Origin: Prunella strophiata | Taxonomy: Eukaryota; Chordata; Aves; Passeriformes; Prunellidae | Direction: 5' to 3' | Assembly: GCA_036583965.1 (NCBI GenBank) | Contig: JAZBQD010000001.1 | Location: forward strand, 24,710,597-24,774,596 | DNA length: 64,000 bases | In this document: in pieces, positions 1-13,900 of the stretch | Layout: each line of letters begins with the position of its first letter | Position numbering within the stretch: position 1 is the stretch's first letter | Program-made: the position numbers and the translations under genes | The notes under the pieces: model-generated | The model's database searches: none | Told to the model about the DNA's origin: nothing | The model's input: only the letters and a program-made list of their open reading frames with translations

Positions 1-1014
1 GTGCAGAAAAGCACTGAAAATATTAAACCTTTCTCATCAGAAAATTGACTTGAATTGTAAGCAATAATATCTCCAGGCTAGTCCTGAGAAGAGATGGCTC
101 AGGGGGAGCTCATAAAGGTGTGCAGGCAGGAAATCAAGATGGAGCCAGGCCATTTGTGCCTGGAAAGATGGAGGCTGGGGAAAAGAAAGGCATGCAAGGA
201 ACTGCAGGTCCTGCTTGTCAGTGGAAGTGTCCCTGCTCTGGGGGCAGAGCTGGGCAGTCACTGTGAGGGCACATCCATATACCATGGGGACAGGAAGGGA
301 GCAGGCAGGGGCAGGAGTGCAGCTCCTGCCACTGTGCACCAGCTATGTCTTGGTGAGGAAGGTAAAACCCACCAGGGGCTCACCAAGGTAACTTACTGCA
401 GCAACAGTTTTGAGAAATGTTCCTGATAAAGCCTTGCTTGTTTCTACCTGGGGCAGAATCAAAATGTGGTGTGTTGGTGCAGCACAGAAGTAGGGCAGTT
501 TGTGTGCTTGGTGAGCAAGAGTTAGCATTGCTCCTGGCATGTGTTTGTGGCCTGGCATGTGTTTTGCCAGACAGTCTGTGTTCTGCATGTGTATTTACTC
601 TAATTTTCACATTTTAGCTTACCTCCATTTTATTATCAAAATCTAATAATAAAAATGAAGCTTTTCTGAATATTTTAATAACCCTGAATTGCTCATCTCT
701 TCGCCAATTTTCTTTTGCTATATTCCTCTTTTCCATCCTCTTTAGATTATTTGCTAATAGTTTAGGTATTATATTGCTACTTCATCTTCTAATTTCTAAT
801 TTTAGATCTCATTAGATTCTGCCTGGTTTTCTATTATTACTTTCCCTCTTCTCAAATAACCTTTTCCATTTTAGACCCCTTCCTTTCTTTTGAAAGCAGC
901 CTTAAAACCAATTCCATGTAAGTGGGAGCATCCCAAAATGCAGTCACTACTCACTCAGTGCTCTCAAAGAAAAAATGCTGCTCTAAGCAGCACTGGAGAT
1001 GTTGGTATGGATTC
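1..1014. other. Unique non-coding DNA, no gene seen
   Basis: I see no exon, RNA gene or known repeat here. Short open frames occur on both strands over the same bases (for example 37-339 minus and 94-426 plus), which is what chance openness looks like. A small imperfect tandem duplication lies at 533-568: two 18-bp units each starting with CCTGGCATGTGTTT. The 600-900 stretch is pyrimidine- and AT-rich with no recognisable structure. Confidence 0.6.
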
Positions 1015-1042
1015 TTTTTTTTTTTTTTTTTTTTTTCTTTTT
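1015..1042. repeat. Poly(T) tract
   Basis: A run of 22 T is followed by one C and five more T. It has no target duplication or attached retroelement body that I can recognise, so it is annotated as simple low-complexity sequence. Its length is likely variable between individuals and prone to sequencing error. Confidence 0.9.
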
Positions 1043-2134
1043 ACAAATCTCATCAGAGGTTTGGATCTCACTGGCCATCACTGATGGGGGAAGGACAACC
1101 AGAGCAGTGCAGCCCTTTGCAGGAAGGTTAATATCCTGAGAATTAGTCATCCAGCAGTAACAGAACAGCTCAAATATGCTCAGGAGACCCGAATATTCTG
1201 AAAGAGCTCTGCAAGCACCATGTTGTGAGTCACACATATAAAACCCTGGGACAAGGTAAAGGATTAAGCTGCTGATTCATTCTGTCTGGGGCTGACACTT
1301 GCCAGTGTGAGGAGCTGAAGGATCTCTGTCATTAGGCTTTGCAAAGTGTAGTTGATGGTTGTTGTAGCCTTGATAGTCTAGGGATATAAAGGAGAAGCAG
1401 CATGGGGTGAGTGTCCTTTATCAGCCAAATGGGCAGAGAGGCACTGGCTGTGCCAGCTGTGTCTGGGGCTCCTGTTTGCATAGGGATTTGGGCCGTGGGG
1501 TGGTGTTTTATATCAAAAGGTAGGGTAAAACAGGAATTCTGAGCTCCTCTGAAGTTCTGCTAGAACCTTGTGCAGTGTCCTTCATGAGGCACTTTGCTTT
1601 AATTTCTTCTGCACTAACTGAGCTCTCCCTGTGTTTGCTGGTTAATGAAGAACAGACACCAAACTCCCAGCCCAGAGGATTTGGTTATACAGGAGCACTT
1701 GTACCCTATAAACCTTCCTAATATTTGTGTGTCTGTCTTGCAGGGATTTATTGCAGGAGAAAAACCTCTGTGGAGCAATAGCACTAGACAAACCTTGAAT
1801 TTAATGTATTATATATATATATTAAAAATGCAGTGCTTTGACCCCTGAATGAGCACTATCATGCAAGAGCAGCCTTGCAGACAGTGAACAGTGAATGAGC
1901 AAAACCAGGCAAGTCATCAATGGCTGCATTTAATCTTTGATTCTGCAAATATGGCTCCAGTTAATGCCAATGGAAAATGTTTATACATGCAAAGCCCAGA
2001 CTGCAAACCTGATCAGAGACTGAGACTGCAGTAAGTTACCAGAGAAAGAGAGAACATTTACTAGAAGGACATCTAGAAAAGAGAAATTAAGGTTTGTTTA
2101 GGGCTGTATAAACCAACTTAAACAAGATTTTGAA
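1043..2134. other. Unique non-coding DNA, no gene seen
   Basis: No exon or repeat family is recognisable. A short AT dinucleotide run sits at about 1808-1822. The open frame at 1645-1848 runs into that AT run, has no recognisable domain and is not a credible gene. Confidence 0.6.
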
Positions 2135-2230
2135 CCAAACAAAACAAAAAACAAAAAAAAAAAAAAAACCAAACCAAAACAAAACAAAAAAAACCCAAAA
2201 CAAAACAAAAAAAAAAACAAACCACCCAAA
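2135..2230. repeat. A-rich (AAAAC)n-like low-complexity tract
   Basis: About 95 bases made almost only of A with scattered C, as irregular AAAAC, AAAACC and poly(A) units. It is degenerate and not a clean microsatellite. It could be the expanded A tail of an old retroposed sequence, but the DNA just upstream (2000-2134) matches nothing I recognise, so this stays a simple repeat. Confidence 0.85.
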
Positions 2231-5200
2231 TCAAACATGACAACAAAATCTCAGCAAAACAAGGAAGCAAATAACCTCCCCAGGCCTAAAATGGCTAGAA
2301 TTGACCATGAGTTGTTGCTGAACATTGTAAAAGTTCAGTTTTTCATTCATCATTTATGTAGCTGCCTGCCCAGACTGGAATGGAAGCAATGAAACAGACT
2401 GACCCTCTGGAAAGAAGCAGAGTTGGGCTTGAGAGATGGAAACCAGGGGTCTTTTCTGACAAATTCAGCAAAGCACCTGAAGGTATTGAAGGGCCAGAGA
2501 AATGCCCCAGTAATGCTGCTCATCAGACTCCTGTTTTGTCTCTGTGCTTGATGTCTTCTGCTGGGGCAGAAAAAGCCTTTCTTTCCTTGCATGGCTTTTT
2601 GCACAGCAGCCACTTAACCATGCCAGGTAGATAAGAAAAGTCACTTTAAATGAACTGCTCTGTGCCTGAGGTGTGAAAATAACTCACAGCATCTCACAAG
2701 TTGATGCATTCAGTTTGTAGGTAGCATGAAACTCATTGTGGGCTGGCAGGAAGGCTAGCTTCCATCTCCCCTCTCTGTGGATTAATCTCTGTATGAAGAC
2801 ACCACTTCTACACATTTTTTATTTATTTTTTAGGGATCTGGAACTTCCTATGCAAAATGCTCTAATTATATTTTATGAAATAATAAGTTTTCACCTTGAA
2901 ACCAACAAATGCAGAAAAAAGCAGCCCAAGTGTCCATTTTGTGTTGACAAGATAGCTGATTGTTTAATCTCCCAAGAGTCCATGTCTATTAAAGAACTTG
3001 TGTTTCTCTGTTCTTCTTTCAATTACAGAAATAATTCTCTCTCCCAGGCACAAAGCTTGAATCTTTTCCAGAGGTTTTTAATGACTTGAAAGCTGGCAGA
3101 AATTACTTAACATTTTAAACTCTCTTTCCAAAGCCAAGAGGGTCTTTTAAGAGCCTGTAATATTTTTTATGGTCACGGTATATTGCCTCTTGATTGAAAA
3201 ATACTCTGGAAATGGAAGAGGTAGGGAAAGAAGATGTAGGCAGCAAAGAAGGCACATTTTTTGTATTTTCTTTGATTATAGAAGGGTTTTTATACTTTGG
3301 TTCCTGGATAATTGAAAAATAGTGGAACTGTGGGGAGGAGGAAGATCAGGACAGAACCTGCTGTAGCAGGCTGTGAATGTCAGTGAATACAAAACTGTTC
3401 TTTCCTTGCTTTTATGATTATACTGAATGTAGGCTGGAACTTTGCCCTTACAAAATATATTGTGATATATGTGATTTTGGTATATGTGACATACCCACTA
3501 CTCTTTGCAAGGACTTTTGGGGCTTTTCTGGCACCTGTGTGCAGAGAGTTTAGAATGAGAAAGAGTTTATATGCTAAAGTCACTGTGAAAGAGCAAGGAA
3601 ATAGGACATGAAGTACTGATGTAAGGTGGTGTGCCTGCCCTGTTCCAGAGGAATTCCAGGCTGTGATAACTAAAGGAGGCCTTTTCTCTGGAGATTTGAT
3701 GGTGGTTTTGTGCTTCCTTGGGTATCTCAAGCTAGTGGGCTTGTCTGCACTCAGCATCAGTCTGAGCTGGTTCATATGTTCTGTTATCACCACACTCTCA
3801 TGACTTTTCCTCCTGCCTTTCTCTGAGGTCCCAGTTTGTTCCTGCAGCCAGATTGTCCAGGATGGGAGTTGAGCTGGTGTTGAAGTGTCCTCTACCAACC
3901 TGGGTTACATTTTTGTACTTCCAAAGCTCCCTGCAGAAGAGAGTGGATTTCTGCATGTCTTGAACATTTCTGTGTCTTGTGTGAATATTTTATAATCTCA
4001 CTGAAATGTGGTGAGAAATAGCTTTGGGTGATAATCTCTGCTGAATGGCATTTAAATATATAGATGCTTTGTTGATATGGAGATTTATTCTATAAAACAT
4101 TGTTCTGGGTGGATTTTTTGCTGATATAAGTGGAAGGATACTGAGTGCTTAATCTGCTTTTATTGCTAGAATTTAGGCTGTATTCTAAATATCAAAGAGT
4201 TTTATCCCTGATGTGTAAAATTCTGGATATGGCTCTTGCAATATGGAAATGTTTTTCAGGACTGATTCTTTGTGTGCTCAAGGAAATCTTAGCAACAAAA
4301 AAAAAAGATCTTGCTTTGAGACAAAATCATCAGAGGTTGTTTGTATGCTCATAGATTTTTTTTTTCTGTTTGCTTTGCCTACTTACTTTAAGAGATGAGA
4401 AACTTCTTTTTCTTTTTTTAGTTTTGATATTGGAGAATTATATCAACCTTTTAGACAGCTAACAAAAGGAAAAAAAAAAAAAAAAAAGAAAGCTGTAACA
4501 TTTAAAAAGTGATGCCAGAGGAATGGCCTTATTTTGTTACCTCAGTGAGTCCCATAGTGTTTTGCTTTTCCCTGATTGCCTCAGTGATGCTTAGATTAGT
4601 AAATAATAATGATACTTTGCTCTTGCACAGTGCTTTTGTTCATACATCTCAGAGAAGGTTATAAAAGAAGAGGTTGGTGTTATTGCCCTGTTCCAAGATG
4701 GAGAAACACAGAGGTGAATTGAGTTTCTGAAGGTTGTGCAATGTGAGAGAGCTGGCAGAGAAATTTCTGCCAGTGTCATTTTTCATCAGGAAAAGCTGAT
4801 TCACTGAAACTGAAACCTTTCATGGAAATTCATTAGTGTCCAGGAGACTCTGCATCTCCAGAAGCTGAGGGAAATGTCACATGCAAGGAGCAGCTAGGAG
4901 CCTGGTGGCAAGGACATCTGCTCTGGGCAGGGGAGACCTGTGAGGTTTCACTTTTGGAACTGTAGTGAATTGAATCTGTCTCTCCCAAGGGAATATCCCT
5001 GTCTGTAGGTGTGGAATGCTGCTTCATCCCCCCCTGGTCACAGCAGCCTTTCTCAGACTGCTCAGCCAACTGTGGGTCTGCTGAAGGGTTTCAGTCTTCC
5101 CAGATCTGCCTTGGTGGCTGATCCTTGGTGGGGATTGGATTTTCTGTGTGTTAAGGAGTGAGTGGATTTTACACCTTTCATATCTTTAGTATGTAGGGAA

Positions 5201-7499
5201 CACAAAAACAAAAAGCTAAAAAATTTACAGCTAAGAAAACTCTCTTCTCTGTGGCTGCCTTTTTATATCTCTAATTTGGTAACAGAAGGTTTTGGAGGAA
5301 AGGAGGGTGTGATAACAGAAGGATAGATGGGCACAAGCATACTGTAAGGTCACATATGATATTCTCCCCAAGAACCCCAGGCAGAGTCATTGGAAGGTAT
5401 TGATTTTACCATGACTCTTCTAGAAAACTTTGGAAACAACAACCAACCAAATGTTCCACTTTTCAGTCCACTAACTCCACTGATGATCTTGGACAAGGGA
5501 TCATGTTTACAAGCAGAGAAGGGTGGTGGCTTTTTTTTGCCAAGGAAAAGCTGAAAATAAAAATCCAGACTGAACCTCTGAGGTTGAGTGTTTCACATGG
5601 CAAATTCAGTCAGGCTAGAAAATGCAAAGTTCAGACTGGATGTAAAGTCACTATTGCATTTCATGTATGTAAGCCTGAAGATGAAAAAATCTGTTTTGCT
5701 CAAAAATGCTACAGCAGCCATTGAGCTTTGGCATAGACAGCTGGAGGCAGCTTGACTCAGCAAAGAACAGCAAGATAAACAAAAAATAGCTTATTTTCAG
5801 AAAGGCTGGCTTATTTTCAATGATTTAGATTGAAATACTGAAGAAAGGTTTTATTTTTGTGCAAATCTGTTCAAAAAGTGTTGGCAGTCTCACATAGGAG
5901 AATTGTCCTCCAAGAATTTTTAGCAACAGGTGCCCATCACTAGAAAGTGCTGCTGGCCCCTCTCTATCTTTTAAGAGATCCTTGTTATTACCCAAGTCAG
6001 TAATAAAGTGCCCAAGATTCAGTGTAACAGCCTCCCTGTGAACCTCATTATAAATTTTTTCCCCATATTGGAAGTCCACCTCTTCCTCATCTTTGTCTTA
6101 TATTTGTAAATCAATTCCTGACATGGGAGAGTATTACACAGCATTTTCAAAAAAGAAAAGTAATTGTGCAGCTGCATTAATCAAAGGAGTAGTGTGCTGA
6201 AGGAAATGTCAGGCCTATTAGCTTGTCAGTGATCAGTGGCAGAAAAGCTGCTTTCAGCTAGCTTGCATTGTTTCTTTGACACTAATTAACAGATTTGCTA
6301 CATTTTAAAATATGATAAAAGGGAGAGGGGGAAGACCTCAAGATGTGTGTTGCTGTGGTGGGAGTGGAAGAACAGGTCTTGCATATGTAAGGATATTTAA
6401 GATGGTTGTCCTGTGTCTCTTTTTTTGTTTGCAGTATGGGTGATTCTTAGGAAGTCAAAATCCTAAGCAAATTATCAGACAGGTGTCCCTTGTTGTTCAA
6501 GGAGGAGTTTTGGGTTGCCTGGACAGATGGGGACAGCAGCAAGGGTTCAGAACAGGCTTTAAGTTGTGTGGTGGCATCTGACAGTGCTGTCCAAGAGGAC
6601 ACAGTGCCACAGGCCTGGCTCAGCTGTGCCCAGCAGCAGACAGCAGAATGCTCCTTGATTCCTCTTCTCACCCAGCCTCAGCCCTGTGTGAATGGCCTGT
6701 TCAGTGTGTGCAAAATGCTGGCTGTAATCACCTTGTAATCACAGAAACCTTTCTGTGATCCTGGGTGTTCTCTACACTTCCAATTATCAGAAAACACCTG
6801 AGAGAAAGGCAAACTTTCCACCCTTTATCCACCCTTGCAGTGGTTCATTCTCCATGCAACTGAGAGACAGAATCCTGCCTGGATTTCTGAGCTCTGTGAG
6901 GAAGGAGAAATTCATGAGCTGTTGGGGTTTAGTGAGTTATTTAGGAAGAGAGTTCACTGAGCACTTCATCCATCACGGGGCTCTTCCCTCAGCCACTATT
7001 TAAACAAGATATCCACACACCATCTCTCCACTACTCCCTCCAGTAATTCTCTCCCAGCAAAGCAGAAGAGATGCTTGGTGCTTTACTTGGCTGTGGGAAA
7101 GGGCAGTGGCTGCTGCAAACCACAGCTGCATAGGAAAAAAGAGGAGCTGCTAGATGAGAAAAGTCCAAGTGAGTGGACTTTAAGGTGACTTAGAATCAGA
7201 ATTAGGAATTTATTTGAGAAAGATAATTGCAAAATACTTTCTCCATTCAGAGGTCTCCTGTAATCCATGCTTCCCTTTCCAGAAACTCTGCTGTTTTCAA
7301 ACATGTGAGCAAATGGGTTCCAGAATGAAGACAAGGTATTTTTTTGTTCTCTTTCATGGAGATACATACACACACATTGAAACTAATAGTTCAGAGTTGA
7401 AGAAAATATTTTCGACAGTGAGAAAGTCACAATGAAATTCTTTTTTTGCCTCAGTTAGGACATTGTTTTATAAATATGCCTTCAGAATGAGGAGGAAAA
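2231..7499. other. Unique non-coding DNA, no gene seen
   Basis: No exon, RNA gene or named repeat is recognisable over about 5.3 kb. The longest open frame, 3380-3898 on the minus strand (172 codons), has no domain, no repeated motif and no conserved-looking segment, and a plus-strand frame of 65 codons covers part of it. A pure poly(A) run lies at 4470-4487 and short T runs occur near 4357 and 5530. The stretch has the low-CpG, moderately AT-rich character of the rest of the window. Confidence 0.6.
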
Positions 7500-7960
7500 A
7501 TTTTATTAATCATTACTGCTTACTTTTTAAATGTTGTGGATTCCTGTGGGATTACTTAATGATAAGTATATATTTAATTGCTTTTGCTGGATAAGGATTT
7601 TCTCAGCTCTGAAACTGCACCTATGACATGTACACAATAGCTGCTATATTTTCCCATTAAGTTACTGCATTTATACTTCACTCTGACAACTCATAAACCT
7701 ACCATGAGTCACAAGAAGTTTCTGCAATTAAGTTCCTTATTTTTCTGATACATTTCAGGGTGGAAATAGTAAGTTGCATTACCCATTACATATCTTGTAG
7801 TCTCTGTAAAGGTAATCATGAGTTGAAAATCAATGGGAAATGAATCAAAATTTATTTTTACGAGTTCCTAATAAAGGCCAGTACAAGTTGATACACATTT
7901 AAAGCTATTTAGCATTTTTAGTAAAGATTGTACCGTGTCAAAAAGTGTTGAAATGAATCC
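7500..7960. promoter_or_regulatory. Candidate conserved non-coding element (enhancer-like)
   Basis: An AT-rich block without simple repeats, dense in homeodomain-type cores (TTAATGA, TTTAATTG, CAATTAAG, GTAATCATGAG) and with two CpGs (7861-7862 and 7934-7935) in otherwise very CpG-poor DNA. This texture is typical of vertebrate conserved non-coding elements. It is only a resemblance: conservation was not measured, and no activity or target gene can be read from the sequence. Confidence 0.25.
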
Positions 7961-10900
7961 TCCCCATCTTTTGGTGATCTTTCTGTGCTAGGCATTGTGA
8001 AGGGTACTGAAAGTGTACCCTTCTGCTCATGAGAATGCCATACTGCTCATGCTTCACCTCCTGGGCTGGCAATTTGGCACTTCTAGCTAGTTATCATCAA
8101 ATGGGCTTTTAATGCAAATAGACTGGGTTTGATGACTTTGAATTCAAGTATAAAAAAAATCAGGAAAAGCTTCAAAACCCAAAATGTTCCATAAGAAGAT
8201 ACTGAAATAGCTTGATCTAAGGGACATAATTTAAGAAGCCAGCCTTTCTCCTCTCCCTGGTTCCTCAGTGGGGATAAAAGAGCTTTATCAGAAGTGATAC
8301 TCTGAGGGCCTGGCTGCAGGTCCTGCTCTGAGTACTCTCCAGGAGAACTCCTTCCCTTCCTTCATCTGCAGGGATGTCAGTCTCTTCACAAGTTACCTCT
8401 TGGCATTGTAAATCCAAGCAGCAGGAATGCCTCCCAAGGGTGGGGAATCAAGCTGGGCAGGTAAGCATGCTTGCCTGAGAATAAAGAGAAGATGAATGTC
8501 CATATCTGCTTCTGGCTTGCACCTGGGCATAAAGGGATGTCCATGTGAAAGAAATCAGTAGTGTTATATTTAGTTTGTGTTGGTTGCCACAGTTGCTCAG
8601 ATTGGGAGTTACATTAAAACAAACACACAAGGAGGTTTGTGTGAGTTTGTTCTAGATACCAAAATGAGGAAATAGAGCTGGCATGTCTTGTTTTGCTCCA
8701 TATGGTACATTCCATGTGACCTTTCACTTTTTGGGCATTAGCAAAAAACAGGAGTAGATTGATTGGAAGCTTTTCCATCAGCACAGGGAAATGTAGAGTG
8801 TGCTCCCTCTTGAGAGGGCTGGGCTAAAGAAGACCAGTGTCCAAATTCACCTTAGGCCCATGATGCAAGCACCAGTTTGGGATCAGGCAGGGGCTGTTTT
8901 TGAAGGTGGAAGAGTTTGTGTGTGAGCAAGAAAAATGCACCTTGTCAGGAACACCTAGATGAGTCTCATGTAGAAGGTGGCAGGATAAGCATTGCCATAT
9001 TTATCTCCTGGAATTAACATCTTTTCCCCAGCTTAATGGCTGCTACAGTTTTAATTTCCACTCAGCAGCAGAGTTGTCCAGTGTCTCCCTCTAAACCATG
9101 AAGGGAAGCTTATATCCTGCTGCAAGGAGCAGCATGGGTTTAAGGTATGAAGGTAGTGTCATGGAAAAGATAGTTCTGTGACTCTTGATGTGTAGACAGA
9201 AAGTGGCTGTAATTTGGGTATTTTTTTATTCTGGACAGTGGCTGCTACCATTGACCAGTAAGTGCTGAGTCAAGTGCTGCAAGGTGTCCAGCAAGTGCTG
9301 CTCCTGATTGCTGGCAGGGCTTGGGAGTGCAATCCAACCAATGCTGCACTTCCAGCTCAGCAGTTTCAGCCAAGTCCTCTCAGGGTCAGTTTTGGATGCC
9401 AAAGCATGGAGCCTCAGTGGCAGCAAAGCAGGTTTGACAGCTTGCTCTGATCCTCAGAGGGGAGGAATCCCCTCAGTAGGGGATTACCTGGTGACCCAGT
9501 GCCCTGCTCCTGCAGCTCTGGCTTCTCAGGTGGATGAACACTGACTCCTGGTAATCCCTGGTGAGCTCTTGAGAGGAATTTCAGATTTTCCTCAAGTACA
9601 GGGAGTTAAATCCACTGGCCATGACTGAAGCCAACTCTTTGGGATAATGCACTAAAATAAAACCAATCAGCTGCCACCTCCTAAAAATTCTGAACAGTGC
9701 AGGATGTCTCCCAGACCCACCCTGCCACCACCTTCACCTCTGGCTGCCCTGGCAGTGCCAAGCACCTCCTGCAAACTGACATCAGGACACTGGGCTGGTG
9801 GCTTTTGTTTCCCAGGGAAAAGGTCCAGAGTTTGTGTCCAGGGACCTGTGGCCTCCAGTGGGCTGCCTCCTCCATCCCAGGGAGTTTTTGGGTTGCTGCC
9901 CATGCTAACATATATCTCCTATAATGGGTGTTGTTTCTACAAAAAGGCAGAGAAAACCCTTGGCTAACTGCTGTATGGAATTAAGGGGCAGATAAGGCAC
10001 TTTCTTGCAGAGCAGCTCTGAGGGATCTCTGTGTTGTAAATTATGGCTTAGCGTTTTGGTGAAAAAAAATAAACTTTTATTGCTTTTTTATTTGCCAGCC
10101 CTGCAGATTCAGCCCAGCTGAGGATGAGTGAGCTGGAGTCTGCTTGCAGGTAGTTCCTAGGATTGCTAAGTGTTTGTGCTCCTCATGGAGAATCATTAAC
10201 TATTTCCTTGCCTTTACTGTTACTGAGACTTCACAGGCTCAGAGTCTCAGAAAACTCAAAGAGTTTTCAGGGCTGGCAATTAGGAAAAACATCTTTTCTT
10301 CTAAATTAGCAAGGTTGATTTGGAAGGCAGAGAAAGTAAACACATCCCTACTACAAGGTCACCCTAGAGAGTCTAATCAGGTTTTAATTTGGAGCAGTGC
10401 CTTTGGAGGGTGGCAGGCAGCACCTCATGGTATGGTAGAGGGTGATTCCCTGTCATCAATGGCTTTGACTTAAAAAAAAAAAAAAAATCAATGAATGCTT
10501 TTGTGAAGTCAAGAAATGAAAGAAAAGTGAATAGTAAAAGTTCTCTGTAGCATAGCAATACTCTGTATTCCTTTCCCTTTCAGGGCAAGGAAGAATGCCT
10601 GTAGAAGTGTCATTTGCTCTCCCTCACAGGTGCTGTGTTGCTGAAGGGAATGAGAGCAGCTTTCACAAAGTCTGTGTTTTGTTCCAGAGTGCTGAACTGT
10701 TTGGCAAAGGATAAATCAATGACAAGATCTCCTGTACAACTGGCATAAATGTAAACTGCACTTTAGCAGTTTATCTGTAATTCTAACAGATTGCATTGCT
10801 GGTGAATTGAAGCTTGGCCTCTGCCAAGATTTCAGAGGTGGCTTTGGCTCTCTGAGTACCAAGGAGACCAATGGAAGCAGGAAATCAAATTCAGATACAG

Positions 10901-13900
10901 CCTGTTACTGAAAACACTGCAGAGCACAAGAAGGAACAAGGGGCAGATGCACACTAGGCATTCCTATTATAAAAGGGATATTCTAGAGATCTCCTGCTAG
11001 CTAGACATATCAGAATATTAATAAGTCCCATGAAATGTCATGTCTCCTTTGGATAAAGCTGGGGATAAGCAGCTAGTTTTTAAAACCTTGAAATGCTGAA
11101 GAGGAGTTGTAAGGAAAGTAAGAGATTTGCTGGTACACTTCAGCTTTGTCCTGCAGACAGTGTGACTTATTTTAATTTTTTTAGGGTGAAGCACAGCAGT
11201 TTTTGTTTGCAGGAGCTGTCTAATAATTTGGGTTTCCTTTAGCTCAGAATGCCAGTTCTGGGTGCCCTGATGGAGCCTGTCCTGAAAGCATTCCAAACAT
11301 GATTCCCTGCTAAAGCATGCACCTTTCCAACTTGCCTTGCTTCTGCTCATAAGGAAAATAAGCTCTGTCCTCATGCCCAAATTCTCAGCAGATCTGTGAG
11401 CCAGGTACTGCTTTGGTGTCATCTCTTTAGTCTACAGTGGGAAAATGCTTTCATCAACATTTCCTAAAGTCTTTATCCAAGGGGAGCAGCAGAAGCTCAA
11501 TTGCTCCTGTTCTTTTCAATGACAGGAGATGTTTTACCTGGGATGGTTGCTCAGATGATCTCCAGGTGCAGTTGGCCACTTGATGTGCTGATCTTAATGA
11601 GCCTGAGCCATCCATCAGAGCAAGCAGCTCCTGGTTCTGAGCCAGCTCTGGCTGATGGAGCAGGGAAGGCTCTTCTCAGTGGCCATGTGTGTGCACACAC
11701 TGCAGCACTCAGTGCTCAGCTATAACCTGCAAGTTGCCATTAATCAAACCCCTGCTGGGTTGCTGTCACACATGGACATGACTCTCAAGCAAGGCTTTTT
11801 TTCATTCCCTGTGTTGCCAGCCTCATGCTCTCATCAGTCAGTCTCTTCTGAGAGTGAAAATATTTCAAAAGAGTTTTCATCTACAACTTCTCACAGAATA
11901 GGGAGAGAACTGTGTGTGTAAAAATCCATATGAACAACTGGGGCCACTTAACAACTGGGAGGAAATTTAAACTCATGAAATTAGGAGTCTTTGAGAAAGT
12001 AGAACAATTGGCTTACAGCATATTGTTGCAAAGAAATGCATTTTCCAATAAATATAAGGACTTTTATTATGTTGCAGAGCATTTATGTCTGTCCTGAATG
12101 GTGTCAGTGGTGCTCTGCTCCCCTGTGCTTATCATTTTAACACAGCACTGAGCATTTTCTGATATTTTGCTTATTATCAGGGTGTGCTTAGAGTTTTGCT
12201 TCAAAAGTGGATTGGAGCTGCAGGTCTTTACAGCACAGCATTTTGACTAGAGGAAATAATGACTCTAGAGTAATGCCTCTCTAGAGAGAAAGATTTAAGA
12301 CTTCCTTTTTTTCTTAATATCAGTTGTGATTTTCATGGGGTTTATCTCAATTTTATTACCCTACACCTTTGATTTGGTAATAGAGACAATTAGCAAATAG
12401 CATTAAAAACTGTTAAAGCATTAATGTGTTTGCCTTCTTTGCCAAATTTGTTTCTCAGTCAAACAGAAGGGCCAGCTGTGTAAAGGAAAGAAATGTCTGG
12501 GGCTAAACCTTGGTATCACAATTTTGGACAAGTTTTGAGTGATTTTCAAAGCCAAGTAAATCCTTTTATGTCTCTGCAGGCACTTTCTGTGGTGGATATC
12601 GTCACTGAGTGTATTCTTTTTGAAGTTCTCAAGCATTCTAGCTGTCAGATGTCTCTCCTTAAATGCCTAGTTAGTATTTCTGTAGATCTGTGAGTTTTTT
12701 GACAGTGTCCTAGACCTTGGATGCCTTTCCTTATGTAAAGTAACCTGAAGCACTCATCCTGAAGGAACAATCTATATAGATTAATGGATTTCCTGAGTAC
12801 CTACACGGTGTTCAATTATAGATTAGCATTAGCTGATGGGCACATTGAAGTGTTGTGCTGTGGTTTAGGCAGTTTTGTGTGGTTCTGTATTTCTCCCTGC
12901 CAATAATAGTAATTTAAGAAGAAAAAAGTGAATTTATTTTTTTTCTTTTTTCTAGAGAGCACATAAACATTTCTGTAGGTAGTGAGTTCCCCCAGCATAA
13001 AAATAAATATTAAATTAGCACCCTGTCACTTATATGAGTGCAGACTTTGATGTCATAATTTATTAATTTCTTGGCTCACAGTTCAAGTCACTTAAAGTAT
13101 CATTGATGGACTTTCTGCTGGAGCCTCTGCCTTTTGCCCTTCTTCCTGTTTGCTCTGAGCTCCTGTCTGGAGTGATACCAGCAGAGATGTTCCCTTGGCA
13201 CAGGTGCAAAGGTTTTTCAAGAATGCTGTTGACTGCCAAGTTTTTACCTTGTTCCTTTACTGCAGTACCTTTATTTTCACTGCAGGACAGCAGCTCAGGC
13301 TGCCCAGCCCCCTGGCAGGTGCAGCTGCTGCTGTGTGATGCTTTCTGTGCCCACAGGGAGCAGGGCCTGTGAACCTGTGGAGGGTTCAGGTCCCTGAGAC
13401 TCACTGGAAAATCCCAGTGATGTGAAAGCACTTTTCCTCTGATCTCTATTTGGAGTAATATCTGGAAGTCTTTGAATTTTCTTTGATTGATCTTCTCATT
13501 AGCCCTAATTTTCTTTCCATTGCACTGGTCAAGAGGATTGATCTTCATTCAAGAAGTGTCTCTGTGATATTGTTCCTCTGTATGAATGTGCAGCAGTGCA
13601 TGTTCATTGAGTGCTGTACAATTTCTGCATCCTATATATGGATTATAAATAATTGTGCTGTTCTGTGCACCCATAGAGGTTTAAATGGGCACTATTATGA
13701 GCTGCATATTTTAAAAATTTATATCTAAAAATACTTAGTGAAGGCAAGCTGGATGTGTGGCTGTATGAAAATCTACCTTTTGCCCATAATTTGTGGAAAG
13801 ACAGTAGTGATCATATTATAATGCACACATAACACCCAATGACTTTGTCTGGAGCTCAGCACTTTGCAGTAATCAGCCCCATGTTTCATGGTGATTATGC

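Noticed and set aside
3380..3898. A 172-codon minus-strand gene
   Set aside because: No domain, no repeat of motifs, no flanking splice or promoter features, and a plus-strand frame overlaps it. A frame this long is expected by chance in 64 kb of CpG-poor DNA.
4470..4487. Poly(A) run as the tail of a processed pseudogene
   Set aside because: The sequence before it has no gene-like content or matching target duplication. The same holds for 61272-61293.
13063..13548. A 161-codon minus-strand gene
   Set aside because: The opposite strand is open for 89 codons over the same bases and neither has recognisable content.
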